Shown piece after piece: positions 62,991 to 64,000 of a stretch of 64,000 nt of DNA. The notes under the pieces were generated by a model. It was not told the DNA's origin. It saw only the letters and a list, made by a program, of their open reading frames with translations, and did no database searches. The stretch covers positions 248,001 through 312,000 of the forward strand of contig CAZICZ010000001.1 of NCBI GenBank assembly GCA_964538025.1, in the 5' to 3' direction. The DNA is from UBA5078 sp964538025. GTDB taxonomy: Bacteria > Pseudomonadota > Gammaproteobacteria > Pseudomonadales > Pseudohongiellaceae. How positions within the stretch are numbered: the stretch's first letter is position 1; each line of letters starts with the position of its first letter. Made by a program: the position numbers and the translations under genes.

Positions 62991-63449
62991 ATGGGGACAC
63001 ACACCATGACATCTGAACAGTTGGAAACGCTTATTGCGGCCCATGGCAGCGATCCTGTCCGTTGGCCGGATGACGCCCGCGCTGCCGCAACACAGTTGCT
63101 GGCAGACTCGTCCGCAGCGCAGGCCCTGTTAGCCGACTACCAGCAGCTCGACCTAGAACTTACGCACCTCGTGGTTCCTCCCATGCCGGCCATGGAGCGT
63201 CGCATTGCGCTGGCATTGCGAGACGCCACGCGCAAGAGCCTGTTCGACCACGTCATCGAGTGGTTGCTGCCCTCCTCAGGCGGAGTGTTGCAGTGGGCAT
63301 GGCGCCCCGCTCTCGTTGCCTGTCTGCCCTTGGTGTGCGGCATTTACCTGGCGGATTTTTACAGCTTTGGCATCGATGCGCCGGAGAATTCCTGGCAGGA
63401 AGAGCTTTATCTGATTTCCATGAATGACTATGCGGAGATCAGCGAATGA
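62991..63449 (+). CDS. putative anti-sigma factor with one membrane segment
   Basis: Membrane protein of 152 aa. The N-terminal half is cytosolic and helical (LETLIAAHGSDPVRWPDDARAAA...), a pattern found in proteins encoded after ECF sigma factors. One helix (about 103-125) follows, then a short periplasmic tail. No zinc-binding HxxxCxxC motif is seen. Position between the sigma factor and the sensor supports an anti-sigma role, inferred. It overlaps the next gene by 4 bp. Confidence 0.65.
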   Translation: MGTHTMTSEQLETLIAAHGSDPVRWPDDARAAATQLLADSSAAQALLADYQQLDLELTHLVVPPMPAMERRIALALRDATRKSLFDHVIEWLLPSSGGVLQWAWRPALVACLPLVCGIYLADFYSFGIDAPENSWQEELYLISMNDYAEISE

Positions 63450-63931
63450 GCGTGAATCGCCGCCGTCTGCTTACCGTGGTGATGGTCCTCTCGCTCGGAC
63501 TGAACCTGTTGGTCATTGGCGGGATTACCGCCCGCATTCTGTACGCTTCGAACAGCCGGCCCATCCCGCCAAACCTGTTCTGGGTTCTGGGTGAACTGGA
63601 CGAGGCAACCCGCGATCGCCTGCGGCCCACCATTACGCAATACAACGAGGAATTACGACCGCTGCGCATCAAGCTGTTTCAGGCACAACGACAGGTCAAT
63701 GCCCTCTTGTCGCAGGACGCGCTGGACCTCCCTCTCACCGAAGAGGCATTGGCCTCCCTGCGCGATATCGGAGTGGAATATCAGCAGCTGAGCCACCAGC
63801 AGACCTTGGCCTTGTTTGAGCAGTTGACACCGGAGCAACGCATCGCGGCGATGCGTTTTATTCAGGAACGATCCCGGCCGCCGCGTGAGCGTGACCGGGA
63901 CGATATCGACTCAGCGGCCGATGGGCGCTGA
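63446..63931 (+). CDS. CnrX/ZraP-like periplasmic sensor
   Basis: Membrane-anchored periplasmic protein of 161 aa. One N-terminal helix (about 9-31) is followed by a helical domain with RLRPTITQYNEELRPLRIKLFQAQRQVNALL and LTPEQRIAAMRFIQERSR, the long helical-hairpin pattern of the heavy-metal sensor/ZraP group. No His cluster for metal is obvious, so it may sense other envelope stress. Together with the two upstream genes it resembles the CnrYXH layout. Confidence 0.7.
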   Translation: MSVNRRRLLTVVMVLSLGLNLLVIGGITARILYASNSRPIPPNLFWVLGELDEATRDRLRPTITQYNEELRPLRIKLFQAQRQVNALLSQDALDLPLTEEALASLRDIGVEYQQLSHQQTLALFEQLTPEQRIAAMRFIQERSRPPRERDRDDIDSAADGR

Positions 63932-64000
63932 TTAAGGCGTGACGCGGCGCAGGGTCTGTTCGCCCTGATCGCTGCGCTGAATCATTTCGTTCGGGCTGAC
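63932..64000 (-). CDS. possible C-terminal end of a convergent gene (partial)
   Basis: An open minus-strand frame runs from the window edge to a TAA at 63932, giving 22 residues ending TLRRVTP. It is convergent with the sensor gene and one base from its stop. Too short to identify. Confidence 0.3.
   Translation of the reverse strand, partial: VSPNEMIQRSDQGEQTLRRVTP

Overview
The window is a chromosomal stretch from a Gram-negative bacterium, most likely a gammaproteobacterium. The support is two-subunit pyruvate carboxylase (pycB/pycA), RimK, SURF1, PiuC with a Fur-box-controlled catecholate siderophore receptor, an OprC-type copper receptor, several TonB receptors, and RND efflux. I cannot name a genus. 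Genes are densely packed on both strands, with many 4-bp ATGA overlaps. I saw no rRNA, tRNA, CRISPR array, transposase or integrase.

Layout. 1-4257: a signalling island of visibly lower GC. It encodes a truncated NtrC-type activator with altered GAFTGA and sensor-I motifs, an HPt phosphotransfer protein, an OmpR-type regulator, a 95-aa orphan protein and a receiver-EAL c-di-GMP phosphodiesterase. A 337-bp very AT-rich divergent promoter region carries 10-bp-phased TTTAAC/GTTAAA repeats. 4318-15763: housekeeping and stress genes (aldo/keto reductase, YedK, MarC, a YdiI-like thioesterase), a secreted trypsin-like protease, a PAS-GGDEF-EAL protein, and a phosphate pair (NptA-type Na/Pi transporter overlapping an e(P4)-type phosphatase fused to Sel1 repeats). 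15776-23113: a metal region with a DUF1326 protein, a multicopper oxidase, an OprC-type receptor and PiuC. Seven perfect copies of an 8-bp repeat lie between the first two. A universal-stress gene here is cut by an in-frame TGA, and a YeeE/YedE-type transporter pair follows it. 23122-33346: a siderophore receptor with Fur boxes, then a two-component system divergent from a heavy-metal-type RND efflux operon.

33416-44446: pyruvate carboxylase, a PepSY protein and TonB receptor facing a membrane-anchored winged-helix regulator, SURF1 and RimK. 44499-45203: a secreted protein of unknown function. 45291-59751: two back-to-back peptide ABC importers on the minus strand. One is Yej-like with two tandem paralogous binding lipoproteins. 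The other is Opp-like, with a fibronectin-III-like domain inside its OppC permease and a membrane-anchored OppA. Between them lies a plus-strand intrinsic terminator that serves no visible gene. 59898-63931: an MscS channel, a secreted Ser/Lys-repeat protein, and an ECF sigma factor with a probable anti-sigma protein and a CnrX/ZraP-like sensor.

The most notable candidates are the phosphorelay/c-di-GMP island with its phased operator array, the octanucleotide repeat upstream of the DUF1326 gene, the FN3-in-OppC permease, the stop-interrupted stress gene, and the orphan plus-strand terminator. All functional calls rest on reading motifs by eye; no database search was run.
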